Assembly: GCF_014196205.1 (NCBI RefSeq)
Contig: NZ_JACIDE010000008.1
Span: 1 to 64,000 of the forward strand
Reading direction: 5' to 3'
Length of the DNA: 64,000 bases
Source of the DNA: Anoxybacteroides voinovskiense
Lineage (GTDB): Bacteria > Bacillota > Bacilli > Bacillales > Anoxybacillaceae
Shown here: piece after piece, positions 40,129 through 48,150 of the stretch
Layout: every line of letters begins with the position of its first letter
Position numbering within the stretch: the first letter of the stretch is position 1
The notes under the pieces: model-generated
Database searches by the model: none
Seen by the model: only the letters and a program-made list of their open reading frames with translations
Told to the model about the DNA's origin: nothing
Translations under genes and position numbers: made by a program

Positions 40129-41577
40129 TTATTCAAACAATGCTTTCATCGCTGCTTTTAACTGGGCATCGTTTTGGTCGTCGCGGACGGCTTGCAATAC
40201 TTTTGTTTCGAGCAGTTCAGCGGTTTGCTTGTCGATTTTTCCGGTAACCGGCAATTTATTTGCTTGTTGGAACGATTTGACCGCTCGTTCCGTTTGTTTG
40301 CTAAAGTAGCCGTCTTCCCGTTCCGGATCGAAGCCAAGCCCTTTTAACATTTGTTGGGCGCTTTTAATTTGCTCGTTGTTCATGTCATATGCAAGCGGTT
40401 TGTCGATATGAATCGGCGTCGCATGGAAATAGTCTGGCTGTTGGACAGCAATATCTGGTTTAATTCCTTTTTTATGAATCCAATGCCCGTCCGGTGTGAG
40501 CCATTTATACAACGTCAGTTTAATGTTGCTGCCGTCGCCCATCGGGATGGCTTGTTGTACCGTTCCTTTCCCGAACGACGTTTCCCCAACTAATTTGTAG
40601 CCGCCTGCTTCTTTCATCGCACCGGCTAAAATTTCGGAAGCCGATGCACTGCCTTTATCGATGAGCACGACGATCGGATATGGCTTTTTCGCTTGTAAGT
40701 CGGAATAAAATTGCTGCTTATTCCCGTTTCGTTCTTCAATTTGGACGTACGGTTTATCTTTTGGAATGAACTGTTTTAAAATTTCTTCGACGCTTTGCAA
40801 ATAGCCGCCAGGGTTGCCACGCACATCAAGAATGAGCCCAGCAATTTTTTCTTTTTCTAATTTCGCCAATTTCTTTTGAAAATCTTGCGCCGTATTTTCC
40901 GAGAACGACGTAATTTCTAAATAGCCAATTTTTTTGCCGTTGTACGTTTTCACCGAATCGTACACCGTTTCAATCGGAATTTCGTCGCGAACGACGCTCA
41001 CTTTAATAATGTCTTTCACGCCAGGGCGCAAAATATCTAAATGGACGGTCGTTCCTTTTTTCCCGCGAATTTTTAAGACCGCTTCATACAAATCAAGCCC
41101 TTCTAAGCTTTTCCCGTCCACTTTTAAAATTTGGTCGTTCGGCTTTAGCCCTGCTTTTTCCGCTGGGGAGTTTTTAAACGGGGCAACGATCGTCACCTTT
41201 CCGTCGACCATGCTCACTTCCGCTCCAATTCCTTCAAAAGAAGAGTTAAGCGAGTCGTTAAATTGATGCGCCGTTTCTTCATCCATGTAGACAGAATACG
41301 GGTCGTCCAGCGTCTGAATCATCCCTTGGATGGCGCCTTCTACTAGTTTTTTGTCATCTACTTTTTGCACATACCGACTTTTAATGAGTTCATATGCTTT
41401 CTGAACTTTTTTTAATTCTTCCTCCTCGCTCTTCGTCATGGATTTCGTTGTTTGCTCCGATGGGAAAATCAAAGCATTGTCCGTCTTTCGTTCGGCAAAT
41501 TGCATGCCAGCATACGTTCCGCCTGCTCCGATTACCATCGATAATGCCATTAATAGTGCTACCGTTTGCTTCTTCAT
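40129..41577 (-). CDS. ctpB: C-terminal processing peptidase (S41, PDZ, peptidoglycan-binding)
   Basis: 482 residues. N-terminal signal/anchor (VALLMALSMVIGAGGTYAGM), PDZ domain around VTIVAPFKNSPAEKAGLKPND, the S41 catalytic Ser in IDKGSASASEILAGAM and Lys in GETSFGKGTVQQ, and a C-terminal PG-binding_1 module (QQMLKGLGFDPEREDGYFS). In B. subtilis CtpB cleaves SpoIVFA in the sigma-K checkpoint (family knowledge). The extra wall-binding module suggests an envelope location. It follows the M23 hydrolase of the ftsEX cluster. Confidence 0.92.
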   Translation of the reverse strand: MKKQTVALLMALSMVIGAGGTYAGMQFAERKTDNALIFPSEQTTKSMTKSEEEELKKVQKAYELIKSRYVQKVDDKKLVEGAIQGMIQTLDDPYSVYMDEETAHQFNDSLNSSFEGIGAEVSMVDGKVTIVAPFKNSPAEKAGLKPNDQILKVDGKSLEGLDLYEAVLKIRGKKGTTVHLDILRPGVKDIIKVSVVRDEIPIETVYDSVKTYNGKKIGYLEITSFSENTAQDFQKKLAKLEKEKIAGLILDVRGNPGGYLQSVEEILKQFIPKDKPYVQIEERNGNKQQFYSDLQAKKPYPIVVLIDKGSASASEILAGAMKEAGGYKLVGETSFGKGTVQQAIPMGDGSNIKLTLYKWLTPDGHWIHKKGIKPDIAVQQPDYFHATPIHIDKPLAYDMNNEQIKSAQQMLKGLGFDPEREDGYFSKQTERAVKSFQQANKLPVTGKIDKQTAELLETKVLQAVRDDQNDAQLKAAMKALFE

Positions 41578-41720
41578 CGTTTCTCCTCCCTACACCATGC
41601 AAGGAAAGGCACCACACCACCGTGCGATGCCCTTTATCGTCATTATATGTTTAGCTTGTACAAAATATGATACACGCACTACCAGTTTACACCGTTCGCT
41701 CGATTTTCTCAACTTATACG

Positions 41721-41749
41721 ACAACACCCCCGCAGTGGGGGGTGTTGTT
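41721..41749 (-). terminator. Hairpin at the end of the M23 hydrolase gene
   Basis: Strong GC-rich stem ACAACACCCCC / GGGGGTGTTGT next to the stop codon. There is no proper T-tract on the minus strand (CGTATAAG), so it may be a processing or stabilising hairpin rather than a full terminator. Confidence 0.5.
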
Positions 41750-43007
41750 AGAAGTTAATATAGCTTAACGGATTGACCGCATTTGATTTTGCAGCGTTCC
41801 ACGAGCCACGGTGCAATTCAAAATGAAGGTGTGCCCCTTCTGATTGGCCTGTATTGCCCATATAGCCAATAATTTGCCCTTTGCTTACCGTCTGTCCTTC
41901 CCCGACAAGCCGTGATTCTAAATGGGCATAGACAGTTGTATATATTTGTCCGTCAATCATATGCGTAATAAACACGACATTTCCATAGCTAGAAGAATAA
42001 TAGGAACGGAACACGACACCATCGGCTGCTGCGACGACCGGCACTTCTGGCGCGCGCTTGCCAATATCCACCCCATAATGGAACTCCCCGCCACGCGGAC
42101 CAAAGCCTGATGTAATCGGGCCATTAGCTGGGCGCATAAACGCACCGTCGGTTACCGGAGGGACGTTTCCACCGTTGCTCGAATGATTAGACGATGACGG
42201 TGATTGTTGGGCTGCTTGTTCTTGCTGCTTTTTTATGATTAGTTGTTGAAGTTGCGAGCGAATCGCCGCTTCTTGTTTTTCCAACAACTCTTGCTCTTCC
42301 GCTAACGATAATTTTTCTTCGTTAATGCTTTGCTCCTGCTGTTTTAATTGCGCGATAAGCTGTTCTTTTTCGTTCATTTGCTTGTTCAACGTTTGCTTTA
42401 ATTGCTCTAACTCTTGCAAGTCGCTTTGCAGCGATGTTAACTTCGACGTCAGTTCATTTTCTTTCTTTTCTTTCAACGCTTTATCTTCTTCTTGCTCTTG
42501 AATAATTTGCTTGTCCGCTTCAAAAATCGTCGTCACCGCACTAATGCGGTCGATAAAGTCACCAAAGCTTTGCGAACCAAGCAATACGTCTAAATAGCTA
42601 ATAATCCCGCCGCTTAACTGCAACGAACGTACCCGCTCTTTCAGTAGCTCATTTCGTTTCTTAATGCGCGCCTCGACTTCCGCAATTTCGCGTTTCAATG
42701 CTTCAATATCTTGCTTTGTGTCACTAATCGTTTGGGAAACGTTGCGGATTTTTGCACTCGTTTCCGATACTTCCATGTCCAATTTTTCCATTTCCGCTGC
42801 TAGTTGCGCTTGCTGCGTTTTTAGCTGTTCGATTTGCTGGTCTGCTTTCTTTATTTCGCTTTGGATGGAAGACTGTTTCGACTGGATGTTATTAATCGCA
42901 TTTCGTTTTTGCTGAATTTCTCGATTGCTTACCGCATTTGCCGGGTAAGAAAAGCTCGTCATCCCGAGCACGGCCGCTACCGCTAGTGACATGACTTTTT
43001 GCTTCAC
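41748..43007 (-). CDS. Secreted coiled-coil M23 endopeptidase (FtsEX-associated, CwlO/PcsB-like architecture)
   Basis: 419 residues: signal peptide (KVMSLAVAAVLGMTSFSYPANA), long coiled coil at about 30-260 rich in Gln/Glu, low-complexity Ser linker, and a C-terminal LytM/M23 domain with HYGVDIG, AADGVVF and the zinc-site HLHFELHR. Coiled-coil murein hydrolases of this type are activated by FtsEX, and this gene follows ftsX by 21 bases, so it is the likely FtsEX target. PcsB and CwlO themselves carry other (CHAP, NlpC/P60) catalytic domains; this one is M23. Confidence 0.9.
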   Translation of the reverse strand: MKQKVMSLAVAAVLGMTSFSYPANAVSNREIQQKRNAINNIQSKQSSIQSEIKKADQQIEQLKTQQAQLAAEMEKLDMEVSETSAKIRNVSQTISDTKQDIEALKREIAEVEARIKKRNELLKERVRSLQLSGGIISYLDVLLGSQSFGDFIDRISAVTTIFEADKQIIQEQEEDKALKEKKENELTSKLTSLQSDLQELEQLKQTLNKQMNEKEQLIAQLKQQEQSINEEKLSLAEEQELLEKQEAAIRSQLQQLIIKKQQEQAAQQSPSSSNHSSNGGNVPPVTDGAFMRPANGPITSGFGPRGGEFHYGVDIGKRAPEVPVVAAADGVVFRSYYSSSYGNVVFITHMIDGQIYTTVYAHLESRLVGEGQTVSKGQIIGYMGNTGQSEGAHLHFELHRGSWNAAKSNAVNPLSYINF

Positions 43008-43028
43008 GACTTCGTTCCCCTTTCTCTA

Positions 43029-43922
43029 TTAAACTTTTAAAAATTTCCGGACGGACATCATACTTCCCCAGACGCCAATGCATGCCCCTAACACCAATAA
43101 AATGGCGCTAATTTGCCACATAAACGGGTCAACCGGAAGCAATTGCAAAAACGGAACGGTGACTTTCGGCTTTAAAAATGTATAAAGGTTATAGTACACA
43201 AACGAAATTAACGCAATCGGCACGATCGCCCCAACCACGCCAAGCCATAATCCTTCCAAGAAAAACGGCCAGCGAATAAAGCCGTTCGTCGCACCTACTA
43301 ATCTCATAATCTCAATTTCACGCCGGCGTGCAAAAATCGTAATTTTAATCGTATTCGAGATTAAAAACATTGCCGTAAACAAGAGGCCAACAATTAAGCC
43401 AATCCCGACATTTCGCGCGACACGCAACGTTTTAAATAGCTTTTCTACTTGCCCTTGTCCGTATTTCACTTTATGGGCAAACTTAAACGTTTCTATTTTT
43501 TTGGCGATTTTTCCCGTATCTTCTGGTTTCGCTGCTTTAACGACATATACGTCGCTTAACGGGTTGTCTTGTTCAAAAAGGCGGAACGACGCTCCTTCTT
43601 CGCCAAAACTTTTAATTAAGTTTTGCAGTTCTTGCTCTTTTGACGAATATTGCACGTCTTTGACTCCTGGCACTGCCTCAATTTGCGCTTTTAACGCTTG
43701 CTTCTCTTTCTCGTTTGCCGTCACGTCAATATAGACGCGAATTTCGACATCGCTTTCGATTTTATTCGCAAAATGGTTCATGTTCATCATAATGACAAGA
43801 AACACACCGACAAGTAAAAGCGTCACTGTCACTGCGCTAATGGACGCAAACGTCATCCAGCCATTTCTCCCGAGACTTTTTACACTTTCGCGCATATGGC
43901 GGCGGAGGGTATTAATTCTCAT
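43029..43922 (-). CDS. ftsX: Cell division ABC transporter permease FtsX
   Basis: 297 residues with four membrane helices, the large extracellular loop after the first helix (about 55-160, receiving the hydrolase coiled coil) and the FtsX domain (ISNTIKITIFARRREIEIMRLVGAT). Overlaps the end of ftsE by 11 bases. Confidence 0.95.
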   Translation of the reverse strand: MRINTLRRHMRESVKSLGRNGWMTFASISAVTVTLLLVGVFLVIMMNMNHFANKIESDVEIRVYIDVTANEKEKQALKAQIEAVPGVKDVQYSSKEQELQNLIKSFGEEGASFRLFEQDNPLSDVYVVKAAKPEDTGKIAKKIETFKFAHKVKYGQGQVEKLFKTLRVARNVGIGLIVGLLFTAMFLISNTIKITIFARRREIEIMRLVGATNGFIRWPFFLEGLWLGVVGAIVPIALISFVYYNLYTFLKPKVTVPFLQLLPVDPFMWQISAILLVLGACIGVWGSMMSVRKFLKV

Positions 43923-44598
43923 AGCCGTATTCCCCCCTTACCTCATCGCGGACAATTTTTCCACCTTCAATCGCAATGACACGCTTTTTAATCGTATTAA
44001 CAATTTCACGGTTATGCGTTGCCATCACGATCGTCGTGCCGCGGTCGTTAATTGTTTCAAACAGTTCCATAATGCCCCATGAATTTTCTGGGTCTAAGTT
44101 TCCTGTCGGCTCGTCAGCAATGACGATTTTCGGCGAGTTGACAATCGAACGAGCGATAGATACGCGCTGTTGCTCCCCACCAGAAAGCTCGTTCGGATAA
44201 AAGCGAGCTTTATGTTTTAGGCCGACTAAATCTAATACTTCCATTACTTTCTTTTTAATCACTTTTGGCGATTCTTCAATTACTTCCAAAGCAAACGCTA
44301 CATTTTCATATACCGTTAGCTTAGGAAGCAATTTAAAATCTTGGAATACAACACCAATATGGCGGCGTAAAAGCGGCACTCGGCTATCTTTCATTTTTGC
44401 TAGATTGACCCCATTAACCATAATCGAGCCGCTCGTTGGCTTTTCTTCGCGGTACATCATTTTAATAAACGTCGATTTCCCCGCACCGCTCGGGCCGACG
44501 ACGTACACAAATTCTCCTTGCTTAATGCGGACGCTAATGCCATTTAAGGCAATGACGCCGTTTGGGTATGTTTTATATACATCTTTCATTTCGATCAT
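43912..44598 (-). CDS. ftsE: Cell division ATP-binding protein FtsE
   Basis: 228-residue ABC ATPase: Walker A GPSGAGKSTFIKMMY, signature LSGGEQQRVSIARSIV, Walker B IVIADEPTGNLDPE. Drives FtsX to regulate wall hydrolysis. ATG 44598 follows AAGGTGAT; the GTG at 44607 is inside that RBS. First gene of ftsE-ftsX-hydrolase-(ctpB). Confidence 0.96.
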   Translation of the reverse strand: MIEMKDVYKTYPNGVIALNGISVRIKQGEFVYVVGPSGAGKSTFIKMMYREEKPTSGSIMVNGVNLAKMKDSRVPLLRRHIGVVFQDFKLLPKLTVYENVAFALEVIEESPKVIKKKVMEVLDLVGLKHKARFYPNELSGGEQQRVSIARSIVNSPKIVIADEPTGNLDPENSWGIMELFETINDRGTTIVMATHNREIVNTIKKRVIAIEGGKIVRDEVRGEYGYEN

Positions 44599-44671
44599 TT
44601 TAATCACCTTGTTTTATAGTTGTCATTTTTCGTGCTGCCTCGCGCTGTTTATACAAAATTCCACAAGACAT

Positions 44672-44680
44672 ATTATAACA
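44672..44680 (-). promoter_or_regulatory. Extended -10 promoter candidate for ftsEX
   Basis: TGTTATAAT on the minus strand (TGnTATAAT), about 74 bases upstream of ftsE. No convincing -35. Confidence 0.45.
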
Positions 44681-44727
44681 CGGTTCGATACATTTTTCGT
44701 TTACAGTTATATTTCAAAATAAAAACA

Positions 44728-44753
44728 ATCCAGTGCCAAATAGCACTGGATTG
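44728..44753 (-). terminator. cccB terminator
   Basis: Perfect 10-bp stem AATCCAGTGC / GCACTGGATT with a six-base loop, followed by GTTTTTATTTTG on the minus strand. Confidence 0.85.
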
Positions 44754-44761
44754 TTTGTTAG

Positions 44762-45085
44762 TTATTTTTTCGACGCTAACCATTCCGCGACTTTGTCGAC
44801 GTCGTCGCCTTGAATGACGCCAGCTGGCATGCCGCCGCGTCCTTTTTCAATAATTTGTTTAATTTCGTCTTTTGAGTATTTGCTGCCGACTTTTTGAAGG
44901 TTCGGTCCTACTTTTCCTTCTAAGTTTTGGCCGTGGCAGCTAGCACAGCTTTGCTGGAAAATTTGCTCTGCTGCAGAAGCAGTCGAGCCGCTGTTGTCTT
45001 TATTGTCGCTTGCACTATTCCCCCCACTACATGCAGCTAGTACAAGTGACGCACCTACGAATAGGCCGATGAGTTTTCCTTTCAT
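44762..45085 (-). CDS. cccB: Cytochrome c-551 lipoprotein
   Basis: 107-residue lipoprotein: signal peptide with lipobox LAAC, a Ser/Asn linker, then a class I cytochrome c with heme site CASCH and a distal Met in GGMPAGV. Membrane-anchored electron carrier between the cytochrome bc complex and oxidase. ATG 45085 is 7 bases after GGGGGGAG; upstream in-frame codons are unsupported. The lipobox would be modified by the Lgt in this window. Confidence 0.93.
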   Translation of the reverse strand: MKGKLIGLFVGASLVLAACSGGNSASDNKDNSGSTASAAEQIFQQSCASCHGQNLEGKVGPNLQKVGSKYSKDEIKQIIEKGRGGMPAGVIQGDDVDKVAEWLASKK

Positions 45086-45146
45086 GAATGAACTCCCCCC
45101 TGTGGAAAATTGCATACGCTTCTATTATAACCGATTTTTGCATTTT

Positions 45147-46010
45147 TTACGCACGTTTAAATCCTTCACCAAGCACTTCCGCGGCGTCCATAACGACGAC
45201 AAATGCTGATGGATCAATGCTTTTCACCAATTGTTTCAATTTTGTGAACTCCGTCTGCTCGACGACGCACATCAATACAGGTCGCTCATGTTCGGTATAA
45301 CCGCCAAATCCGGACAATTTCGTTACCCCGCGGTTAATTTTATGCAAAATCGCTTCGCGCACTTCTTCCTCTTTGTTCGTAATAATCATCGCCATTTTCG
45401 AGTAGCCAAAGCCCACTTGAACGAAATCGATTGTTTTGCTTGTGACAAATAAGCCAATAAGCGCATATAATGCCCGTTCAATATCAAACACAATTGCCGC
45501 TGTTAAGACGATTAGCCCGTCAATTAAAATCACGCACGTGCCTAACGACAACCCTGTATATTTATGAATAATTTGCGCTGCCAAGTCCGTCCCGCCCGTC
45601 GATGCTTTGCCGCGAAAAACAATCCCGAGTCCGATGCCGACGCCAATGCCGCCGAACAGCGAGCCAAGCAGCGGATCATGCGTCGCTGGTTCGATGTCTT
45701 TTGTCAAATAGACGACGAACGGCAAAAAGATCGTGCCGACGAGCGTTTTCGCCCCAAACTGCCGCCCGAGCAACACAACTCCCGCGATAAAGAGCGGAAT
45801 GTTACACGCCCACTGCACATACGCCGGCTGCCAACCAAGCGTCGCATGCAAAATCGTACTAAGTCCGCTCACTCCGCCAGAAGCGACACGGTTCGGCAGT
45901 AAAAAGACGTTAAAAGTTACTGCAACAATCGCCGAGCCAACCAATATGTATACATACTCCATAATCGTTTCCATCGTTGGATGCAACGTTTTTCCTCTCT
46001 TTTTTCCCAT
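45147..46010 (-). CDS. yvjA: YitT family membrane protein with DUF2179 (YvjA-like)
   Basis: 287 residues: about five or six hydrophobic segments (VYILVGSAIVAVTFNVFLL, SLFGGIGVGIGLGIVFRGKASTGGTDL) then a cytoplasmic DUF2179 domain (AMIITNKEEEVREAILHKIN, RGVTKLSGFGGYTEHERPVL). Function unknown. Between prfB and cccB as in B. subtilis. Confidence 0.9.
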   Translation of the reverse strand: MGKKRGKTLHPTMETIMEYVYILVGSAIVAVTFNVFLLPNRVASGGVSGLSTILHATLGWQPAYVQWACNIPLFIAGVVLLGRQFGAKTLVGTIFLPFVVYLTKDIEPATHDPLLGSLFGGIGVGIGLGIVFRGKASTGGTDLAAQIIHKYTGLSLGTCVILIDGLIVLTAAIVFDIERALYALIGLFVTSKTIDFVQVGFGYSKMAMIITNKEEEVREAILHKINRGVTKLSGFGGYTEHERPVLMCVVEQTEFTKLKQLVKSIDPSAFVVVMDAAEVLGEGFKRA

Positions 46011-46100
46011 ACCTTTCCCACCTTCCTTTGTGAGTATAGCATGCCCGTTTTAGCAAGTAAATGCCGGCTCATTAACGCAATAATGTGTTACTATAATAAA

Positions 46101-46125
46101 GGAAAAAGGCGAGCATGCGCCCGCC
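46101..46125 (-). terminator. Terminator after the relBE-like module
   Basis: Stem GGCGGGC / GCTCGCC (one G-T) around a GCAT loop, followed by TTTTTCC on the minus strand. Confidence 0.7.
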
Positions 46126-46164
46126 GAATGTAGAAAAATGTGGAACATTGATTGGGGAGAACGG

Positions 46165-46528
46165 TCAATACACATCTCCGCGATTTCCAATCGCTTCAAT
46201 ATAGACGCCCATGCCGAAAAAATTCGGCGCCATCGGAAGGATGAAAATACCTTTTTGTCGAATATTTTAAGTTTACACATTTTGGGATTTGGGTATTTTC
46301 AGGATAGATGATTCGTTCTTGATGATCGAGGCGAAACAGAATGCGGTATGTGCCGATGCGCAAACGGTACAGTCCTTGCTGCCCTTTCATCTTTTTAATA
46401 TCCCCTTGGGGCGGAACATCAAGCAATCCTTGCAGCCCTAGAGCAATCCGTTCTTGTGCGACCTTTTCCTGCTTGGCAAGGAATTTTACCGCTTCTTTAC
46501 GGTAGATCAACTTGTAGCCCGAACTCAC
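46165..46528 (-). pseudogene. RelE/ParE-type toxin gene interrupted by a 103-bp insertion
   Basis: The first about 74 codons give a normal RelE-fold toxin (YKLIYRKEAVKFLAKQEKV, DIKKMKGQQGLYRLRIGTYR, ILFRLDHQERIIY). After TAT (46304-46306) the frame runs into unrelated sequence and ends at 46196. The expected C-terminus IEAIGNRGDVY and stop are found intact at 46165-46200 in another frame. Removing 46201-46303 restores a continuous RIIY-IEAIGNRGDVY. RelE C-termini carry residues needed for mRNA cleavage, so the toxin is probably inactive. A start at GTG 46528 or 46540, overlapping the antitoxin, is likely. Confidence 0.85.
46201..46303. mobile_element. Small palindromic insertion inside the relE-like gene
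   Basis: A 103-bp segment whose removal repairs the toxin gene. A 4-bp duplication ATAG is present at 46201-46204 and 46304-46307. Internally GAAAATACC (46243-46251) pairs with GGTATTTTC (46292-46300), and GCCGAA (46213-46218) with TTCGGC (46223-46228). No coding capacity. It is a probable miniature element mobilised in trans; the family is not recognised. Confidence 0.7.
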
Positions 46529-46745
46529 GCTTTGCTTCACTCCCCGTCACATACCCTTCATCTCCTTGCAATTGTTGACGCTCTTCTTCCGTCAACGGCT
46601 CCTCGTCTTCCTCGATTTGCTCCCAAATGATTCTTTCTCGTTTTGGTCGTTCTAATAAATACGATAGAAAATCATAGGCAGACTTTCGATCTGCTTCACT
46701 TAATTGCTCAATCATGTCATGAAGCGCCTTTTTCCCAACTTCCAT
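46497..46745 (-). CDS. RelB-like antitoxin of the broken toxin-antitoxin pair
   Basis: 82-residue, highly acidic protein (EQIEEDEEPLTEEERQQLQG) with a helical N-terminus (ALHDMIEQLSEADRKSAYDF) and an unstructured acidic tail overlapping the toxin start. Position and overlap with the RelE-type gene mark it as the antitoxin. It appears intact although its toxin is disrupted. Confidence 0.75.
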   Translation of the reverse strand: MEVGKKALHDMIEQLSEADRKSAYDFLSYLLERPKRERIIWEQIEEDEEPLTEEERQQLQGDEGYVTGSEAKREFGLQVDLP

Positions 46746-46803
46746 CTCATTTCCCCCTTGCCTATTTTACGTTCAGATTACCATGCGAGTTTGTGCACGT
46801 CAA

Positions 46804-46935
46804 ATAAGAAAAGCGTAAAGCGCCCGACTATCAGTGAAGATCGCACAAGCCCCACCGGAGAGGGAACGCCTCAGGCCGATGGCGCTTGGAGCTAGACAGC
46901 GCTCCACCTAATGGTAAAATTTTATCCTTTCTTAC
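46804..46935. repeat. Structured intergenic repeat, short copy
   Basis: A 132-base relative of the block at 32665-32876, in the same orientation, with both termini conserved but without the about 80-base central part. Stems AGCGCC...GGCGCT and GGAGC...GCTCC are kept with compensating or neutral changes. As at the other locus it lies just beyond the terminator of a minus-strand gene (prfB here, uvrA there). Confidence 0.7.
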
Positions 46936-46948
46936 CTGTACAAAAAAG

Positions 46949-46966
46949 GCGATCCAATCGGATCAC
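46949..46966 (-). terminator. prfB terminator overlapping its stop codon
   Basis: Minus strand GGTGATCCGATTGGATCGCC followed by TTTTTTG. The stem begins at the prfB TGA. Confidence 0.75.
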
Positions 46967-48073
46967 CCTTGTTTTAGTTTCGAACGTAAATAGGCGTCGA
47001 TAAAGACGTCAATTTCGCCGTCCATGACCGCTTGAACGTTGCCGACTTCGGTATTTGTGCGATGGTCTTTGACAAGCGAATACGGATGGAACACGTACGA
47101 GCGAATTTGGCTGCCCCAGCCGATTTCTTTTTGCTCGCCACGAATTTCCGCCAGTTCGGCTTGCTGCTCTTCCATTTTCTTTTGATAAAGCTTTGCTTTT
47201 AACATGTTCATCGCTTTTTCACGGTTTTTAATTTGCGACCGCTCCGATTGGCACGTCACAACAATGCCGGTCGGAAGATGGGTAATGCGCACCGCTGAGT
47301 CGGTCGTATTGACGTGCTGGCCGCCCGCACCGCTCGAACGGTACGTATCGACTTTAATTTCGTCCGGGCGAATTTCTACCTCAATATCATCGTCAAACTC
47401 CGGCATCACTTCGCACGACACAAACGATGTATGGCGGCGTCCTGAAGCATCAAACGGCGAAATGCGCACAAGCCGGTGTACCCCTTTTTCCGCCTTTAAA
47501 TAGCCGTAAGCGTTATGCCCTTTAATTAAAAGCGTCACACTTTTAATGCCAGCTTCCTCGCCTGGTAAATAGTCGAGCGTTTCGACTTTAAAGCCTTTTT
47601 TCTCCGCCCATCTCGTATACATCCGTAAAAGCATCGAGCCCCAGTCTTGCGATTCCGTGCCGCCCGCCCCCGGATGCAGCTCTAAAATCGCATTGTTTTT
47701 ATCGTACGGCTCGTTTAATAACAGCTGAAGCTCAAATTCGCTAAAATCTTTTGCAAGCTTTTTCGCCTCTGCTACAAGTTCTTGCTGCAAGTCTTCATCC
47801 GGCTCTTCTTTGACGAGTTCATAAGTGACTTCTAAGTTTTCAAACCGCTCCTCTAGGGCGCGAAACTCGCCGACTAACTCTTTCAGCGCATTCGCTTCGC
47901 TAATGACCGCCTGCGCTCCTTTTTGGTCGTCCCAAAAATTAGGCGCAGCCATTTGCTCTTCTAACGCTTGAATGCGCGCTTCTTTTGCTTCGAGGTCAAA
48001 GAGACCCCCTAATATCCGCTAATCGCTTAGCCATTTTCTCTAACTCTTGCTTCACTTCTACTAAATCAAACAT
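46963..48073 (-). CDS. prfB: Peptide chain release factor 2 (programmed +1 frameshift)
   Basis: RF2 recognises UGA and UAA. The gene is two frames: ATG 48073 (RBS GAGGTGA) encodes 25 residues ending [12 protein letters not shown], then in-frame TGA at 47996-47998. A +1 shift continues as [20 protein letters not shown] to 46963, giving 369 residues in all. The peptidyl-hydrolysis motif GAGGQHVN and the stop-recognition tripeptide SPF ([11 protein letters not shown]) are intact. The gene itself ends in TGA. Downstream of secA by 77 bases, as in Bacillus. Confidence 0.96.
47995..48010 (-). promoter_or_regulatory. RF2 programmed frameshift site
   Basis: AGGGGGTCTCTTTGAC on the minus strand: an internal Shine-Dalgarno AGGGGG three bases before the slippery CTT and the stop TGA-C. 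This autoregulates RF2: low RF2 lets the ribosome shift +1. Confidence 0.95.
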
Positions 48074-48133
48074 GACGTTCACCTCAAGCATTATTGTATT
48101 CAAACATCCTAACGAACGCAACATAAGGAAAGC

Positions 48134-48148
48134 GAGGGAAATTCCCTC
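48134..48148 (-). terminator. Short hairpin after secA
   Basis: Palindrome GAGGGAAATTCCCTC directly after the secA stop, followed by only a weak T stretch (GCTTTCCTT). Partial read-through into prfB is likely. Confidence 0.5.
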
Positions 48149-48150
48149 AC

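Noticed and set aside
41578-41747. Forespore sigma-G promoter for ctpB
   Set aside because: A CATATAATG motif is present, but no correctly spaced -35 was found, so I do not call it.
46050-46280. A 76-residue reading frame overlapping the broken relE gene
   Set aside because: It runs through the 103-bp insertion and the displaced toxin tail in a wrong frame and has no RBS or recognisable motif.
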